Source of the DNA: Treponema sp.
GTDB taxonomy: Bacteria; Spirochaetota; Spirochaetia; Treponematales; Breznakiellaceae
Assembly (NCBI GenBank): GCA_031268245.1
Contig: JAIRXN010000174.1
Coordinates: forward strand, 1 to 14,172
Direction: 5' to 3'
DNA length: 14,172 nt
This document shows positions 13,224-14,172 of this stretch, piece by piece. Position numbers and translations under genes: made by a program. The first letter of the stretch is position 1, and each line of letters starts with the position of its first letter. A model generated the notes under the pieces. That model saw only the letters and a list, made by a program, of their open reading frames with translations. It ran no database searches and was not told the DNA's origin.

Positions 13224-14172
13224 GGATCCTTGTAACGGGCAGCGCCGGGTTTATCGGCTTTCATCTTGCCGAAAGACTTGCCCGCATGAATCACAGGGTT
13301 ACCGGCATTGATAATATAAACAACTATTACGATACGGCACTCAAACTTGCAAGACTGGAACATTCGGGAATTGATGCGGAGCATATAGAAGATGAAAAGC
13401 CTTTACAAAGCGGAACTCTTCCCTCATACACTTTTATAAAAACCGATCTCTGCAGTAAATCTGCGCTCTTTTCCCTCTTTGAAAAAGAGAACTTTGACTG
13501 TGTTATAAATCTTGCGGCCCAGGCAGGAGTCCGTTACAGCATAGAAAACCCTGCGTCCTATATTGCAAGCAACATTACCGGTTTTTTTAATATCCTTGAA
13601 GCGGTACGGCATTTCAAAACAGGGCGCCTTGTCTTTGCCTCCAGTTCTTCGGTTTACGGCCTTAACGAAAAAACCCCCTTTTCCGTTTCCGACAGAACCG
13701 ACAGTCCCGCAAGTCTCTATGCCGCTACCAAAAAATCAAATGAACTTTTGGCCTTTTCCTACAGCCATCTTTACTCCATTCCCGCGACAGGCCTGCGCTT
13801 CTTTACGGTCTATGGTCCCTGGGGAAGGCCCGATATGGCGCCTTTTATCTTTACAAAAGCCATCATCGAAGGCAAGCCCATAAAGGTTTTCAACAACGGC
13901 AACATGAAACGGGATTTTACCTATATTGATGATGTTGTCGAAGGCATTGTCCGTATCGCCGCCATTATTCCGGAAGCCTCGGCCCCCTTCGGACTTTTCA
14001 ATATCGGTTACGGGCAGCCTGTCGATCTCTTATCGTGTATAGAAACCATTGAAGCCTGTACCGGCAAAAAAGCCGAAAAACAGTTTCTCCCCATGCAGGC
14101 AGGGGATGTGCCCGTCACCTGGGCCGAAACGTCTGATTTTGAAAAAATCTCAGGTTACAAGCCAAAAACCGG
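13220..14172 (+). CDS. UDP-glucuronate 4-epimerase (partial, 3' end beyond window)
   Basis: An extended short-chain dehydrogenase/reductase with 317 complete codons visible; the frame is open at the right edge, and little should be missing because these enzymes are about 330-360 residues. It would interconvert UDP-glucuronate and UDP-galacturonate, using the product of the preceding Ugd. The NAD motif is T-G-S-A-G-F-I-G at 6-13, followed by D-N-I-N-N-Y-Y-D, which is typical of the GAE/CapI group. Catalytic positions are S-S-S at 141-143, Tyr167 and Lys171 in S-L-Y-A-A-T-K-K. The substrate region includes F-T-V-Y-G-P-W-G-R-P-D-M-A and F-N-N-G-N-M-K-R-D-F-T-Y-I-D-D, close to the glucuronate epimerase consensus. 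ATGA overlap with ugd fixes the start. A related 4-epimerase of UDP-GlcNAc/GalNAc type is less likely because of the GRPDMA segment. Confidence 0.88.
   Translation, partial: MRILVTGSAGFIGFHLAERLARMNHRVTGIDNINNYYDTALKLARLEHSGIDAEHIEDEKPLQSGTLPSYTFIKTDLCSKSALFSLFEKENFDCVINLAAQAGVRYSIENPASYIASNITGFFNILEAVRHFKTGRLVFASSSSVYGLNEKTPFSVSDRTDSPASLYAATKKSNELLAFSYSHLYSIPATGLRFFTVYGPWGRPDMAPFIFTKAIIEGKPIKVFNNGNMKRDFTYIDDVVEGIVRIAAIIPEASAPFGLFNIGYGQPVDLLSCIETIEACTGKKAEKQFLPMQAGDVPVTWAETSDFEKISGYKPKT

Noticed and set aside
1..14172. CRISPR arrays, insertion sequences, tRNA or rRNA genes, or attachment sites
   Set aside because: Reading both strands I found no regularly spaced repeats, no transposase or integrase motifs and no RNA-gene signatures. 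The long Glu/Pro-rich stretch at 1-380 is protein-coding low complexity, not a DNA repeat array.

Overview
The window looks like chromosomal DNA of a spirochaete, most plausibly a moderate-GC Treponema-like host-associated species. This is inferred from protein style and arrangement, not from a marker gene: there is no rRNA, tRNA, transposase, integrase or CRISPR array. Coding density is very high, and neighbouring genes overlap by 1-17 bases or sit a few bases apart.

Layout: (1) 1-1246, minus strand, a two-gene envelope unit. It holds a small exported protein and an RlpA-like double-psi beta-barrel protein that runs off the left edge. (2) 1247-1326, a short divergent region with a 12-bp palindrome. 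(3) 1327-8279, plus strand, six genes that look like one operon. They are a specialised NusG/RfaH/LoaP-type antiterminator, a soluble CapD/PglF-like UDP-HexNAc 4,6-dehydratase, a DegT-family sugar aminotransferase, and the three subunits of a xanthine dehydrogenase-family molybdenum hydroxylase in the order Mo, 2Fe-2S, FAD. (4) 8280-8528, a regulatory region with a near-consensus sigma70 promoter, a 19-bp perfect palindrome over the expected start point, and a leader of about 175 nt with a hairpin and candidate small ORFs. (5) 8529-14172, plus strand, five tightly spaced genes: a MarR-like winged-helix regulator, 3-dehydroquinate synthase, a one-POTRA outer-membrane beta-barrel protein, UDP-glucose 6-dehydrogenase, and a UDP-glucuronate 4-epimerase cut by the right edge.

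Working together: the dehydratase and aminotransferase would convert UDP-HexNAc to a UDP-4-amino-4,6-dideoxy sugar. Ugd and the epimerase would make UDP-glucuronate and UDP-galacturonate. The window is therefore probably part of a surface-glycan precursor locus, with an operon-specific antiterminator at its head. The molybdenum hydroxylase does not fit that theme. It is translationally tied to the sugar aminotransferase (TGATG junction), and its large subunit has lost several loops that normally hold the molybdenum cofactor while keeping the catalytic glutamate. That oddity, the promoter/palindrome/leader unit before the MarR-like gene, and the single-POTRA barrel protein are the most interesting parts. 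I did not find a clearly new defence or mobile system.
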